From positions 4,538,001 to 4,602,000 of the forward strand of contig JANTQA010000042.1 in the NCBI GenBank assembly GCA_027625915.1: a DNA stretch of 64,000 nucleotides, given 5' to 3'. The position numbers and the translations under genes are program-made. Source of the DNA: Anaeramoeba flamelloides (Eukaryota; Metamonada; Anaeramoebidae). Shown here in pieces: positions 23,064 to 36,000 of this stretch (position 1 is the first letter of the stretch; each line of letters opens with the position of its first letter). The notes below the pieces were generated by a model that had not been told where the DNA came from, did not search any database, and saw only the letters and a program-made list of their open reading frames with translations.

Positions 23064-23128
23064 TTTTTTTTATTGTTGAGCAGAGGTTATTCAACAAAAT
23101 TACCTCCTTTTTGCCTGAAACTCTAAAA
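23064..23128. repeat. Short conserved repeat, copy 1
   Basis: About 65 bases beginning TTATTGTTGAGCAGAGGT and ending GCCTGAAACTCTAAAAA are nearly identical to 49782-49850 (two to three differences), although flanks differ apart from a T tract before it. It contains a small hairpin GAGGT..ACCTC. Confidence 0.6.
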
Positions 23129-24929
23129 AAAAAAAAAAGTTATTCTTTTAAAAAACAAAAAAAAAGATACTTGATTCAACCAAAGATCAGATCAAAGAGT
23201 TTAGTTGTATTTTCTTTTGATTAGGTAGACAAACCTATCGATATTCCAGATCATCAACACGAATACCTAAAGATAAATGAATATTTTCTCAGTCAATCGT
23301 AATGTTGGAAATTACCTTGAATATAAGATATTCTAAAACACTAACAGTTAACCTATATTCTTTAAAACTTGTCTTCTTGAGTGAAAAATTTTCTAAATTC
23401 TCTGAAAACGGAAATGGATAAGATAACTATTAAAAAGCTTTCACAACAACCATAGCCAGATGGTCACCAATTATTAATATTTTTGGAAAATTGATGTCTT
23501 CTTCTTATTTTTCTTTCTTTGTATCATCTTTGTATTGTAAAGAAAATCGACTATATTTTAGAATTTTTTTGTTTAATCGATCACCAATATCAAGGAAAAT
23601 TACTCTTTATTCTTTTTGGTTATTTAATTTGTGAATGTAATAACTTCATATTAAAAAAAAAACATCTTTTTTATTTTCAATTATATTTTTGAAATGGGAA
23701 TATTTTTGGTAGATCAGAAAATTTGTTTGAGATTTTATATTTTTGTTAAAAAAAATGAAAAGAATTAATTTTTTTTTCCTCTACAGACAATTTAATTCAG
23801 TTATAAAAATTTTCTTTTAATAAAAACTTTCAAACATTTGAAGACAATAAAAGACCCTTTACAAACACTTTAAAATATTTTTAAAGAGAAAAATCATTCT
23901 AAAAGTCTTTTATTTTCTAAAATTCAAGAGATTTTCTCGGTGATTTAAAAAAAATAATTTTTTTTTTTTTCACATAATTATTTTATCTCATTAATTTGAA
24001 ATATCACTATTTTATTATTTTTTGTGATAAAGTAGGATTAATTGCTGATTTTTTTTTATATTATCTCGAATTAATTGCAAATATCGTTATAATATATGTT
24101 ATCATAAAAACCTCTAATTATTTTTTTTAATTTTACGAAAGTATTATTCAATATTTTTGCTAAATTTGAGGATAAATTTTATAAAAATAATTTTGATAAC
24201 TTCTGTCTAAAAAAAAAAGGTTTTGAATAAATTATAATCAATAGTCATAAGGTATAATTTTAAATAAATACTTTATTACGACCTTCAAATTAAGAAGATA
24301 AAGTTGAAATAATAACTAAAAAAAATTTAATATATTTTTTTTGTTTATTCATAATATCAACTTAATTATTTTAGGTAATCTTTCTTTTTTGTTTTAGAAA
24401 AAGAAAATATTTATTCAAAATACACACCTTCTCGTGTCCATTTTTTTTTTTTTTTTGTTCTTGGAGTAATTTCAGGTATATACTGTGACAGATTTCTATA
24501 CTCATACAAATTTTAATAAAACTAAAAATTGAATAAGAGAAAAATTTCAAAAAATTGAAAAATTAAAGTTTTTCCTCAGAAATACTTTGGGTTACTTTAA
24601 TTTTAATTTTAATTTTATTTGTTTCAAAAATAGAGAAGTGAAAGATATTTCGATACTAAAGTTTAATTATTTGTAACATTCTTATAATATTTTTTCTTTT
24701 ATGTTCTCATATCAAAAATTTTAAAAACTCTAATAATGTACCTACTTCCTAAGACAGTGATTATTTTGTTTTTTATATTCATAACCTCCTGAAAAAGAAT
24801 AATACCTAAAATAATTAAATTTCTTGAAATTTAATAAATAAAAACCAAAATAAAAAATTGATTAATTTACTCCCCTCTTTAGTTACTAAATATTTTATTT
24901 ATTTTTCTTATATTTTTTAATTATATATT

Positions 24930-25200
24930 AAATTTCAATGTTATTTGTCCACATAATCTATCAGAAATAACAAAAAGTGAGATTTCATATAAATGAAAAT
25001 GTTTTTGAAATTTTTCTTTTTTATAAATTGATCCAAAAATACAAACCAAAATAATCTGATCTTTTGACTGAAAATATAAATTGTGAAAATTAACTCTTTT
25101 AAAAATGATAACTCATTTCTCTAAAGTTGATAAATTAGTTTTTTTGTAGTTTTTAATTGAATTCTAATGTATATATTTACTCTGTTGACTTGGAAAAAAA
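24930..25200. repeat. Dispersed repeat Z, partial copy 3
   Basis: Matches 9565-9835: AAAAAGTGAGATT, TTGATCCAAAAATACAAACC-like, TTTTAAAAATGATAACTCAT and TCTCTAAAGTTGA appear in the same order and orientation. Non-coding. Confidence 0.55.
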
Positions 25201-25453
25201 AATTAAATAAAATCCGCAAATCCCTTAAAATAATAAAAAATTCCAACACTTCTTTTGATTTTTTAAAAAAAAAAAAAAAACAACTTTAAGTCAATAGGTT
25301 TTACATATTTCTTGATCAAATACGAAATAAAAAATAGTAGATCTTTGGTATGTTTTGGTATATAATACTTGTCTTTAAATTTGAGAACAATGTCATTTTT
25401 TATTATTAACCCAAAAGTCAACAAAATTTTTCAAAAAAAAAAAATTTGTCACA

Positions 25454-26671
25454 ATGTTTTCAAATGATAACTTTTTACAAAGGTTCCAAGAAATTGAAAC
25501 TCGGATCGATCTAGAGCAAGAAATAGAAAGGTACCGAGAGAGGCAAAGTGAAAGAGAAAGGGAAAGGGAAAGACTGAGAGTAAGAGAAAGAGAACAAACA
25601 ACAATTAAGATCAATTCGAGGCCTACAAAAACAAGATCTTGTCAAACCTTTGCATTGGTGAATTCCAATTTAAAAGCCAAGTTCAATCAAAAAATTACCA
25701 TTGAGCATCGTCAGCTTCGTGATTTGTTGAGTTGCCCAAGCCCATTCCAAAGAACGATCGAAGGCTCAAGTTCGCCATTATATTTCCCATTCAACCAATC
25801 GCTCTATTCATTGGATCAAAGAACTTTGAAATGTAAAAGGATCCAGAATTGCAACTTTCGCGTGACGACAATGTATGTCAAGAACAATTTGGTATGTGCT
25901 GGATCTTCCAATGGCAATCTCATGATCAAAGATTTACAAAGAGAAAATTTTTTAATTCATAAAACCTTTTGTGCAGAGATTATCAATTCTGTAGTGATCA
26001 CCAACGATTTGCCATTAGCTTCCCAGAGCATTCACCCAACTTTGATACTTTGCAGTAATGACAAAATGGTAAGAATTGTCAAAGTAGGCAACACACGCCT
26101 GTCTCTCCAAAAAAAAATACACTTCCCACATCCAATAAACCATACCTCTGTTTCGCCAAATGGCAACGTTTTGCTTGCCGTTGGCGATTCAAAGAATGCA
26201 ATTCTTTTAGACCCCAGAAACGGATATAAGTTGATCTCACGAATAAATGCAATGAAAGACTCATGCTTTTCAACACATTGGAATCCTTTAACCTCAAACC
26301 AATTTGCTATTGGATCACAAGAGGGCGCTGCTTTAATATTTGATATCAGGAAATTAAATAATGCTCTCGCGAAAGTGCAGTCCACCCAAATCGCGAAAAA
26401 AGACCGTGCAATAAGAAATGTAAAATTTTCTTCTGATCATGAATTGCTCTTAATCGCTGAGCATAGGAATAGGGTAAATATTCTCGACACAAGAAATTAC
26501 AGAGATATACAAACCATAGAATTGGATCCTAACGATGGTGACACAAATATATCAGGTGCTTGCTTTGGTCCAAATTCAGAATTTGTTTATATTTCAACCA
26601 CACAAAAAATTATCAAAATACCTCTTGATGTCCGAAAAAGAAGACTTTTTACTTGTGGTAATTTAAAATAA
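25454..26671 (+). CDS. WD40-repeat protein of the conserved plant/fungal family
   Basis: A single uninterrupted frame of 405 codons; ATG at 25454 is the first start after an upstream stop. Residues about 15-50 are an Arg/Glu-rich charged helix (RERQSERERERERLRVRERE). From about residue 90 on it forms a beta-propeller. The order of motifs, VCAGSSNGNLMIKDL, IHFPHPINHTSVSPNGN, LAVGDSKNAILLD, STHWNPLTSNQFAIGSQEG, IFDIRKLNNA and ISGACFGPNSEFVYI, follows the plant/fungal WD proteins with PVNHTSLSPDGK and AWHPDGRIFATGNQD in the same positions. That family is conserved but poorly characterised; fungal members carry a DUF2415-type signature. Probably a cytosolic or nuclear scaffold. Its base composition is less AT-rich than the flanks, typical of a real gene here. 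No intron is needed. Confidence 0.88.
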   Translation: MFSNDNFLQRFQEIETRIDLEQEIERYRERQSERERERERLRVREREQTTIKINSRPTKTRSCQTFALVNSNLKAKFNQKITIEHRQLRDLLSCPSPFQRTIEGSSSPLYFPFNQSLYSLDQRTLKCKRIQNCNFRVTTMYVKNNLVCAGSSNGNLMIKDLQRENFLIHKTFCAEIINSVVITNDLPLASQSIHPTLILCSNDKMVRIVKVGNTRLSLQKKIHFPHPINHTSVSPNGNVLLAVGDSKNAILLDPRNGYKLISRINAMKDSCFSTHWNPLTSNQFAIGSQEGAALIFDIRKLNNALAKVQSTQIAKKDRAIRNVKFSSDHELLLIAEHRNRVNILDTRNYRDIQTIELDPNDGDTNISGACFGPNSEFVYISTTQKIIKIPLDVRKRRLFTCGNLK

Positions 26672-27267
26672 TGCTTTTTATTCTAAAAGAGCAAATAAGG
26701 ACCTAAAATCAATTCATAAATGTTTTTTTTTGAAATTTTTTGCATTTTAACTTTTTTTTTGAAATTAATGTTATTTTATAATGAAAAAATGGAAAAATTT
26801 ATTTCAATTTCCCTGAAATTGTCTTCCGTATTAAAAGGTGGATAGAGAAAAAAAGATCTTTTACAAACGAATTAAAAACGAAAAGTTTCTCAATTCAATT
26901 TGACTATTGCTTATTGAAAATTTGAGGCATAAAAGTAATTTTTTTTAAAGAAGAATTTTACAGTATTATTAATTGAGTCTTTTGGTTGATCAGTAAGAAT
27001 AACAAATCAATTCGAGATTGAAGGAACTATTTTGAAACATGAAATTGTTAAAAAAGGAAATTGGAAAAGAAAAATCATATAGGAGATAAAAAAAAAAGGG
27101 GGGGGTTCATTGAGATATCTCCCACATACACGCACAAACAAACTCTCTCTCTCTATTTATTTAACTTAAAAGAATTACCCTTTGATATTTCCAATTAGAT
27201 TAACGTTTACTAATAGTAATTCAATCAAAATAAGTTTATTAAAAAGACAATTAAATATACATTTGCC

Positions 27268-27426
27268 AAAAGTGATGTCTTAATAATATAAGTTTTTTTA
27301 CTAAATTTGTCATTTTTCCAAAAACTATAAAACCTCTCCGTCGGGGCGCATAAGAAAAGTTTTTATAGTTTTTGGAAAAATGACAAATTTAGTAAAAAAA
27401 CGCAAAATATAAAGACATCACTTTTT
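27268..27426. mobile_element. Hairpin (foldback) element with a GC-rich loop
   Basis: The left arm (27268-27333, starting AAAAGTGATGTCTT) and right arm (27359-27426, ending AAGACATCACTTTT) are reverse complements over about 65 bases with few mismatches. Between them is a ~25-base loop containing CTCCGTCGGGGCGCA, strikingly GC-rich for this DNA. Pairing weakly extends outward (TTTGCC / TGCACA). The inner stem TTTTTCCAAAAACTATAAAA is perfect. MITE-like; no clear target duplication. Confidence 0.75.
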
Positions 27427-27589
27427 GCACATGTGTATTAACAATTTGTAATTATTTTATAATTTCTCTTTTAAATTCTTTCCAAAAAATAAATCTGCAT
27501 TAATTTTCTTTGTAACAATAAAAGAAAGTATTTTATTTTTATTTATTTTTATTTTGAAAGTGAGAAATTAATTTCCGCTTACAGCTGTT

Positions 27590-28245
27590 AGTTTTTTTTT
27601 AATTTGAGAAATAAACTGAAAAAATATTAAATTTTCGGTTTATTTCTGAAATTACAAAAAAACCTAGGCACTTTCCATTAGGTTTTCCAGAATTCAAAGG
27701 AATGGTACAAAATCTTAGATTTTACTCAATTCTCTTAAATTAAAAAACCACCATTAGGTTTTCTTGAGTTTTCTGTTTATTTGGAAAATCGATAGATTTC
27801 ACCAATAAAATAGAAAACTTCAAGAAAACCTAGGCACTATACGGCACTCTACGGCACTCTGATGGCAATTGTTGTTAGGTTTTATTTCTGAAATTCAAAA
27901 AATTCTCTCGTATATTTTCCAGAATTTAAAAGAATTGAGTAAAATCTTTGATTTTTTTCTATACATTTGAATTCTGGAAAAGCGCTGTTAGGTTTTCTTG
28001 AGTTTTCTTTTTGTTTGGAAAATTAATTGATTTTTCGTTAGGTTTTTTTTGAGTTTTCTTGTTTTATTTGTGAAGTGTTCTAGGTTTTTTTGCGGTTTTC
28101 CATTTTATGTGGAAAATATATCGATTTTACAGATTAATAGAAAACTCAAAAAAACCTAACGAAAATCAATAGATCTTACAGATAAAATAGTAAACCTCAA
28201 GAAAACTTAGGCGTGCTACGGCACTCTGATTACTCTATTACGCTT
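27590..28245. repeat. V repeat array, longest copy
   Basis: Repeated words are AAAACCTAGGCACT, GGCACTCTACGGCACTCT, GGTTTTCTTGAGTTTTCT and its complement AGAAAACTTCAAGAAAACC, and TTTGAATTCTGGAAAA. The inverted pair GTTTTCTTGAGTTTTCT..AGAAAACTTCAAGAAAAC flanks a short core with AAAATCGATAGATTT, at 27755-27835 and again at 28020-28210. Non-coding. It directly precedes the LINE D fragment. Confidence 0.65.
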
Positions 28246-28450
28246 CCCTAATTTGAAAATTCTTGTTTAGAAATTTCAAGAAAGAGTAAAAATTTTCTTT
28301 AACATTAATCAATTAAATGATGAATGAGGAGTTTTTATCTTGAATAATATCAAGAATATTATTCTTTAATTTTTTATTTTTATTAGTCTATCTGTATTAA
28401 TTTTTTAATCAAAATCTTTCTTTTTTTTCTTAGAATCGACAGCCACAAAA
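28225..28450 (-). mobile_element. LINE fragment D (3' tail)
   Basis: Collinear with 58975-59170 (LINE F): TTCCCTAATTTGAAAATTCTTG, TTAACATTAATCAATTAAAT, TTTTTATCTTGAATAATATC and TTTTTTCTTAGAATCGACAG each have near-identical counterparts there. This covers the last part of the ORF and the 3' tail on the minus strand. It stops just short of the HFLWDCPFY motif kept in F. Confidence 0.6.
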
Positions 28451-30096
28451 AAATATATATTTTATGAAAGTGTAAAAAAGGGATATTTTTACCATCTTTT
28501 ATCACTCTTACTCAAAAATCAATTGAATTTCAAAACTTGAATCTAAGAACGTCTGGTTTCCAATAATTTCAAAGTTTATCAATTTTCAATAGATCTCATA
28601 TAACTAATTTGGAATTTCTAAAACATCATAGGTAATAAGTTAGTAGGTAAAGAATAAAAAGTTATCAAAAATTGATACTTTAGATTATTTTTTAAAAAAG
28701 TAATCAAAATGCTATATATTTTTTTAAAACCCAAACTTTTTATTTGTAAAAATATAATTTATAATACTAGATAACTACTGATAAGAAAGTGATTGTTTCA
28801 ATAAAAAGGTTTAAGATAGTATTTTTGTCACTGTGGAAGGATTTTGGGAATCCTTAGGTGAATTAGAAATAGTTTGAAAAATTTCTGATCTTCTTATTTC
28901 AAATTGAATTTGGATAAAATAAGAAGCATTTTCATAATAAATTAGACTTTAAAAATGTTATTTAAAGTTATTTTAGAACAGTTTAAAAAAATTTTTTACA
29001 ACATTGTTAATCTCATAAACCCAAAAGATCACTGTGCTCAAGGATTTATGACATTGTAATTCTAATTTGGTTCAAAGAACCCAATTATTTGATCAATATA
29101 CGACAAAGAATAAAGTCATTCAACTTTCTGTAAAGGTTGGAAATTGAATGAATTCCCTTTCTTTGTTTAAAAACAATACCCAAAAACAAATAGCTTTGTT
29201 GGTTGTGGTTCAAAAGAAATCAATATCATTTTTTAAAAAAAAAAAAACAAAACGTTTTGTCTCTTTTTTTTTTCGAAGAAAAAAGAGAAGAGAACTTAGC
29301 CATTAATAGTAGATTTTCAAATTGAAAAAAAAAAAAGTTTACAAAATTAAGAAAAAAAAAAAAAAAAAACATATTTATTTTACAACATCAAGTCAAGAAA
29401 TTTTTAGAGAAATGTTCAAAATCAGTCACTTTTAAGAACACACAATAGATGCAGGTTTTTATGTTTGATCGCCTTTGTATAATTTCTTAACAATCATGAA
29501 ACAAAATGAGAGATAGATTCTATTGAAAAGTAAAACCATCTAGTTTGTCCCTGTAAAGTTTAAACCAAGTTTTATCCCCATTGGAGAAAATGTAAAATTT
29601 AACTTCAATGTTTTCAATCACTCCATTGAGAGAAAAAAGACAAGATCCTTTGAAGAAAAAGTTCTTCAAAGTACAATTGAAAAATAAAAAATTAGTTGTA
29701 ACTTGTTTAAATTTGTTTGTTTTAGTTTGTTTGTTTATTGTTGTGTAGAGTTAGATCTCGAGTTTTAAAAATAACTAGTATCTCAGATTTTTTCATTTGT
29801 TTAGTAATTTAAAGGGTGTGTTCTTAATTACAAAAAATGGCTTTGAATAAATCCGTAATTCCCAGTAGTTAATTTTCAAATAAATAGAAAAAACAAAAAC
29901 TTTTTATTAAAATAATTTTTTTTATTTTACTTAATTGTCAAATAAAAATTTATTTTGAGTTTTAATATAATCTCAAAATAATTGAAATTTCATTAAAAAA
30001 TAAATTTTCAATAAAAATTAATTTTATGATTATTTGGAATTTAAATCCAAATTATTTTATAATTACTAATAGTATATATATAACAGATGAACTATA

Positions 30097-33000
30097 TTAA
30101 TCTGAAAAATCCGCAAATGGATCTGAATCATCATCGTCATCGATTTGATTTTGTGTTTTAATTTTGAGTTTTACAGAACTACTTGACGATTTTTCAGATT
30201 CAGACTCGGAATCTTGAATTATTGCCTTTTTATTTTTGGAATGTTTTTTTTGGTTTGATTTTTTATTTGATTTTTTTGATTTGAACTTTTTTGGAGTTAT
30301 TCCTGTATCGATGATATCTTTATCTGATGAAAGATTTTTTGTTGTTTTCTTTTTTTTTGAATGTATTTTGTGTTTGTCTTTATTCTTTTTGTCTTTGTCT
30401 TTTTTTCCTTTATGTTCTTTCTTTTCTTTTTTATCTTCTTCTTCTGATGATGAAAAGGGATCGGTTTCAACATCATTGATGTGATTTTTTGTTTCAATTT
30501 TGAGTTTTGGTGATTGTTCTGAAGAATTGTCAGATTCAACATCTGAATGTAAATCGTTAATATCACTGCTTTCACTTTCTTCTTGTTCATCTGCGATTAA
30601 TGGATCAAATTCCGACATATTAATTCGATCAAAATTTCTCATGTCTAATATGGGTTTTAATACAAAGGTCTATTGAGAAAAAATATAAAAAAATATTTAT
30701 TTTTTTAATTACAATTATAAAAAATAAAACATTTTTAATAATTTGTTAAAATGAAATTAAATAATTTTTTATTCAAACTAAATAAAAAAATTTTTTTTTA
30801 AGATATATTATCAATTTTATTGCACAATAAATTCTAAGATTTTTTAATATTGATCACAATCAAAAATTGTCATTTTGGAAATTACTTTTTTTTAATTACT
30901 TTTACAAAACCTGGAAAAATAGAAACCCCAAATAATAGTATTGTAATATCTAAAATTCATATTTAGAACCTCCAAAAGTAACTAAAAAGTAATTATTTTT
31001 TTAATTTCAAGATTTACTCAATAATTATTCAACATAAAAATCCAAAGAATGGATGCTTTTGTTTCCTTTTAACGAAACTAGTTGTATTTCCAATATATTT
31101 CCAATATGTGAAAATAATTTGTTAAAATAATCTCTTGTGCTAATTATTTAATTTTTATGAATAATTGAATTTTTTAGCAATTAATCTATATTTTGATACA
31201 AATTTAAGAAAGATATTTTATGACTTTAAATTCCAAGCAAGTGATAACTCAACCTTTAAATTTGTGGCTAAATGCAGATTTTTTTTTGAAATTCTTAAAT
31301 TTTTTACTAATACAAGGAAAATTTTTAATTGATAAGATCAACTTTTAGTTCTATTTTACTAATCGGATTTTTAGAGACATTTGAACCCTGGATCTCTAAT
31401 TTGATTTATACCCCCAATAATTAACTTACTTTAATAACAGATTTCTTTGTAGTAGACACTAACCCCTTAAAAGAAAGAATAGTTGTCTTAAGACAAAAGC
31501 CATATCAAGAAATGTAGAAAATTAAATTCATATTGAATGAAACCTTGTTACTAAAAAATGGAAATAAAAGAGAAGTTTTATACTCAAAGAAAAAGTATAA
31601 TGTTAAACTTTTTTTTTTAATTTTTTTAATAAAAAATTTATTTTTAAATTAAAAGATTTTTTGTAGTATAGCCCTTTTAAAAAAAGTGTAAAATAAAAGT
31701 TCTCAAAAATATCGTTAAAATAGCTGATAAAATTAAATAGAGCTTTTTTTTTGAAGAGTGATAAAAACTTTTACATTACTAATTTTTAAAATGACTTTAG
31801 AATAAAAAAAAATAAATAAATTATAGTTAATCATGTTATAAACATATTCAATACTTTAAATATTATTTTATTTTATTCACATCAGCCAAGAACATTTATC
31901 TTACTAGAAAGATATGAATAAATAAAATCAATAATCTTGTATATATTTAATTATAATTATTATTCATTCTTATATGTGTTGTAATAATATATCTATATAA
32001 GCTTTCTTTCGGTAAAAGGGCACCAAAAAAAATTTACAAATATCAATTATTTTTTATAATTGACTATTGAAGAACAAATATGAAATACGTAGAATAATAT
32101 GCATCAAAGAATAGTTGATATCCCGTATTGAAGTAAATCTAATAAATTAATAAATTTTCTTAAAAATTAAAAACCTCAAATTCTTATGACACCATTTAAA
32201 AAACAACAATTTTTCATTTGGATCTTCAATCAAAGATCCAAATAAAATTCTAATAGAAAGAAATATGATTTCTCTACAATCATTTTCACTGTTTCAATAA
32301 CATTAGAATAACATGTTTTTACCTAGTAGCTATCGATATTGCAATTAAAATAAAATAAAAATTGCAAAACAATTACTCCTCAAAAAAAAATCGAAAAAAC
32401 AAAAAAAAGCAAAAATATAAAAAAATGATTTCAATTTTGCAATTTCCAAAATAAAATTTTTTCTTCTAATATTCATTTCAAACTCGTTAAACATATAATA
32501 CCACCCATTATAACCGGACTCATTTGCTTGGAAAAGAGTTTATATATCATTTTCATTAGATAATAAAAATGGTTAATGAATTTATATTTTATACTTTCTT
32601 TATTATTTATTTTTTTCTTGATTTTGGTACGAATAGAAAATTTAAGAAAAAAAAAAAAAAAAAAAAAGGAAAAAATAATTTACATAAATTCCAAAATAAC
32701 AAGCAATAATTAATAATAGCAAATCAAACAAAGCAATTATTTCTGATCTATCAGGAAATGAAAGGACCATATCGCCAATAACATAAGTTGTTAAAGCAAT
32801 AGAAGTAATATATAATCTTCTAAGTGATTTTACATTAAGTATTGTTTTACCAAATTTAAAAACTTGAAAGTCTATTTGATGAAGAAAATACAAATAATTA
32901 TAAAATTAACAAAAAAATTATTAAAGATGAATAATATAATAGATTGAAAATTTAGTTTATGTGATTTATCAAAATTTTTTTTTTTAAAATTTCTTTGAAA

Positions 33001-36000
33001 TATTTTTTAAATTCTTAAAAAAAATCGGAATAATAAATAATTGTAGAAATCATATAACAAGTAATAAGCAAATTGTAATAAAAAGTTTTTTACTTGCATG
33101 AAAACTAAAATAAAGTTGATCTGCCAATTTAAAAATGTCTAGATCTTGTAAGATAATATTAAATTTTACAAAAAAAAAAAATATTTTATTTCAAACAAAA
33201 TATCAAATTTTGTTAAATCATCATTTTTGCTCTTATAATATTATTTTGTTCTATTTAAAAATATTTTTCCATAGAAAGCTTATTAAACGAAAATTCAAAA
33301 ATTTTGTGCACTGTTCAATGTTTTCTAATCCATTGAAAATACACATAGCAAGAGTAAATTGAGATGTCTCCAAAAATAGAGTTTTTTTCATAAACCCAAT
33401 TTTAGAGATACATCAATTTACTCTTGTGATCTAAGATAATTTGTTGGAATTTTTTTTAAATTTTTAAAAATTATGATAACAGATTAAAAATGGTTTAAAA
33501 TTTTAGACTATTGATTTTTTTTTTATGATAATTTGCATAATTTATTTTCATTTAACAAGAAGATTGTTTATAAAGATTAAATATTGTATGTAAATTTGAT
33601 TTTATTCGTGCAAAGAAAGAATGAATTTGCTATTTGAATTCAATTTTGAATCTAATTAATTTTTTTTTAATTAAAATTAGTTAATAAAAATGTTTGTTAT
33701 AGTCAATTCATAATTGTTGAGAAATTACAGGAAGCTCGTTTTTGTTTTTAAAATATTATTTCTTTTGTTTTTTACTTGAAGTAGAGTTGTTATCCTTTAA
33801 AAATATTTATATTTTGGTGAAATAAAGATTTAATATAAAGTTTTTTCTAAAGATGGAGAAATGGAAATTTTTGGAGAAATTTAAATCATAATTTCCTTCG
33901 TTGTTTCCGAATTAATATATGAAAGTATTATTCAATTTTTTTCAAAAAGTTTGATAAGATAGCCTATCAAAATAATTCTTTTATCACTATCCAAAATGAA
34001 TATTTCATTTCCTAAATTAATCATAAATTTTGTTTCAAATTTAAATTTTAAAAAAAAAATGTAAAGCATAAAAATTGAAATATTATACATGCATGTTCAG
34101 AAAAAATTGGAAATTCTTTCCGTTTTTTAACCAACATTTATTTCTTATTGATCCATTTTTTATTAAAATATCAGGAATTTTAGAAAAAAATCTTCATTTC
34201 AAGACAAATCAAAGGTTGAATCATCAATTTTCAGACTTCAAAGATGAAAAATATCTTTCTTAAATTTGTCTTAAAATGTGGATTAGTTGCTAAAAAATTC
34301 GATTATTAATAAAAATTAAAGAATTAGAACAAAAAATTATTTTTTGCATATTCAAAATATATTGATAATACAGCTAATTTTATAAAAAGTAAACAAAAAA
34401 AATCAGTCTTTGGGTTTTCATTAATAATGATTATTTAATATTGAAATAAAAAAATTGAAAAAAATAGATACTTTTAAGAGTTCTTAAAGAGTATCCAATC
34501 AATACTGAAGTGCTTTTTATTTTGAGTTTCTTTTTTAGGTTTTGTAAAACGAATTAAAAAAAAATTTTCAATAATTACAATTTGGTATCATGATCAATAG
34601 AAAAAAATGTTATATTTATTGTTTGATAATATTTATAATAGATTTTTTAGAGTCAGTTGGACGATATAGCACTAATATGATTTACCTTCAATTATAACAG
34701 ACTTTAATTTTAGACGAATATATGGTGAAGCTAACCCCTTTAATAAAATAGGTTTAGCAATTAATCACAAAATAAATAATTTTTTAAACTCTAATTCAAA
34801 ATTTTTAAAACACCAAAATTCAATTTTTGAAAAAATAAAAATCTTATTTAATCAATTCTAGAAGAAATACCAAACCTAGAACCATTCACTAATTGAAATG
34901 TTTACAATTGTTTATAAATTACAATACTCACAAAACAAAAAATAAATAATTTTCAATACTAATAAATTATCAGTTTGTCAAATAAATTTGGAATGAGAGA
35001 GCAAAACAAAAAAATGCTTATTGGCAAATTTGTTTAAATTTTATTAGAATTATTGATCGATCAAATGGTTAGATACCACTCAACTAATTTAATTTGAGTT
35101 CTTCTATTTGGAAGAGCTCAACTTTAACCTAATATCTACTGTTCAAAAAAATTATTGATCGAACAAAATAGGTTCGGTAATTCAAAAAAAAAAATAAAAA
35201 CAATCAACTCAAAGATGAAAAAAATGATTTTCAAATTTTTCAAAAATCAAAATTATCTTCCAATTTGAAGGAAATTGTATTGTTGTGATTGCTTTTAACT
35301 ATTTTAACTGTGTGGAAATTTTTGAATTTTGGTTTAGTTACATATCCTGAAAATTAGAGGTTTTTTTTATATTGTCTTTTTTATTTCTTAGAACTTTTCA
35401 AGAAGTAAATGGAAAACAAAATTAAATATTTAGTAAATGTTAGTTATATTATTAATTCTGAAAAAAAAATCCATGGGTTAGTAATTTTACTTAACAAAAT
35501 AATAACAGTAATCAGAATTTACCGAAAAATAGAATTAATTTATTTATTTATTTTTTTGTCCTCGGTTGGATCAAAGCCTATTGCCCTTATATGAAATGTG
35601 AGAATAAAAAAGAACAATAATCACGATTTTCTAGCCTAAAAAATGATGATCATTTCAAACACTCTCAATAAACAACTTTAACTTTTGAAGATCGCATGTA
35701 TATGAGTTTTGTCCATTGGGGTTACTTGAGTTGTTACATTGTCTTCAGAAATCATAATAATTCTTACAAAAGGAGTTGTGGTTTTCTCTTTGTTGTTTTG
35801 GTTTTTGTTCTTTTTGTTTTTTCTTGAATTGAAAGTCTCAACAACTCTTTTTGGGATCGGATTTACTCTGTTTGATCTTTTCAATAGAATCCCCATTGGT
35901 CAAATACTCCAAGACATTTGGTTTATTTTTGTGTTACAATTTTTTTTCTTTGTATTGTTTCTCACAAAGCTCAATTGTCAGTTTGAAGAAAAATTAGATT

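Larger units (their letters stand above)
20282..25453. other. Gene-poor spacer between the CARMIL-like and WD-repeat genes
   Basis: Contains an ATT microsatellite (about 20424-20453), a TA microsatellite (20899-20922), a ~47-base T tract (21682-21728), repeat Z copies at 20925-21800 and 24930-25200, and a ~65-bp repeat shared with 49782-49850. One minus-strand coding-like patch is listed separately. No complete gene was found. Confidence 0.6.
26672..30096. other. Gene-poor spacer between the WD-repeat gene and the 7TM gene
   Basis: Holds a hairpin element (27268-27426), a long V-repeat array (27590-28245) and a LINE tail (28225-28450). From 28450 to 30096 I see only AT-rich sequence with A tracts and no coding frame. 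The two flanking genes point toward each other, so this is a 3'-3' spacer. Confidence 0.6.
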
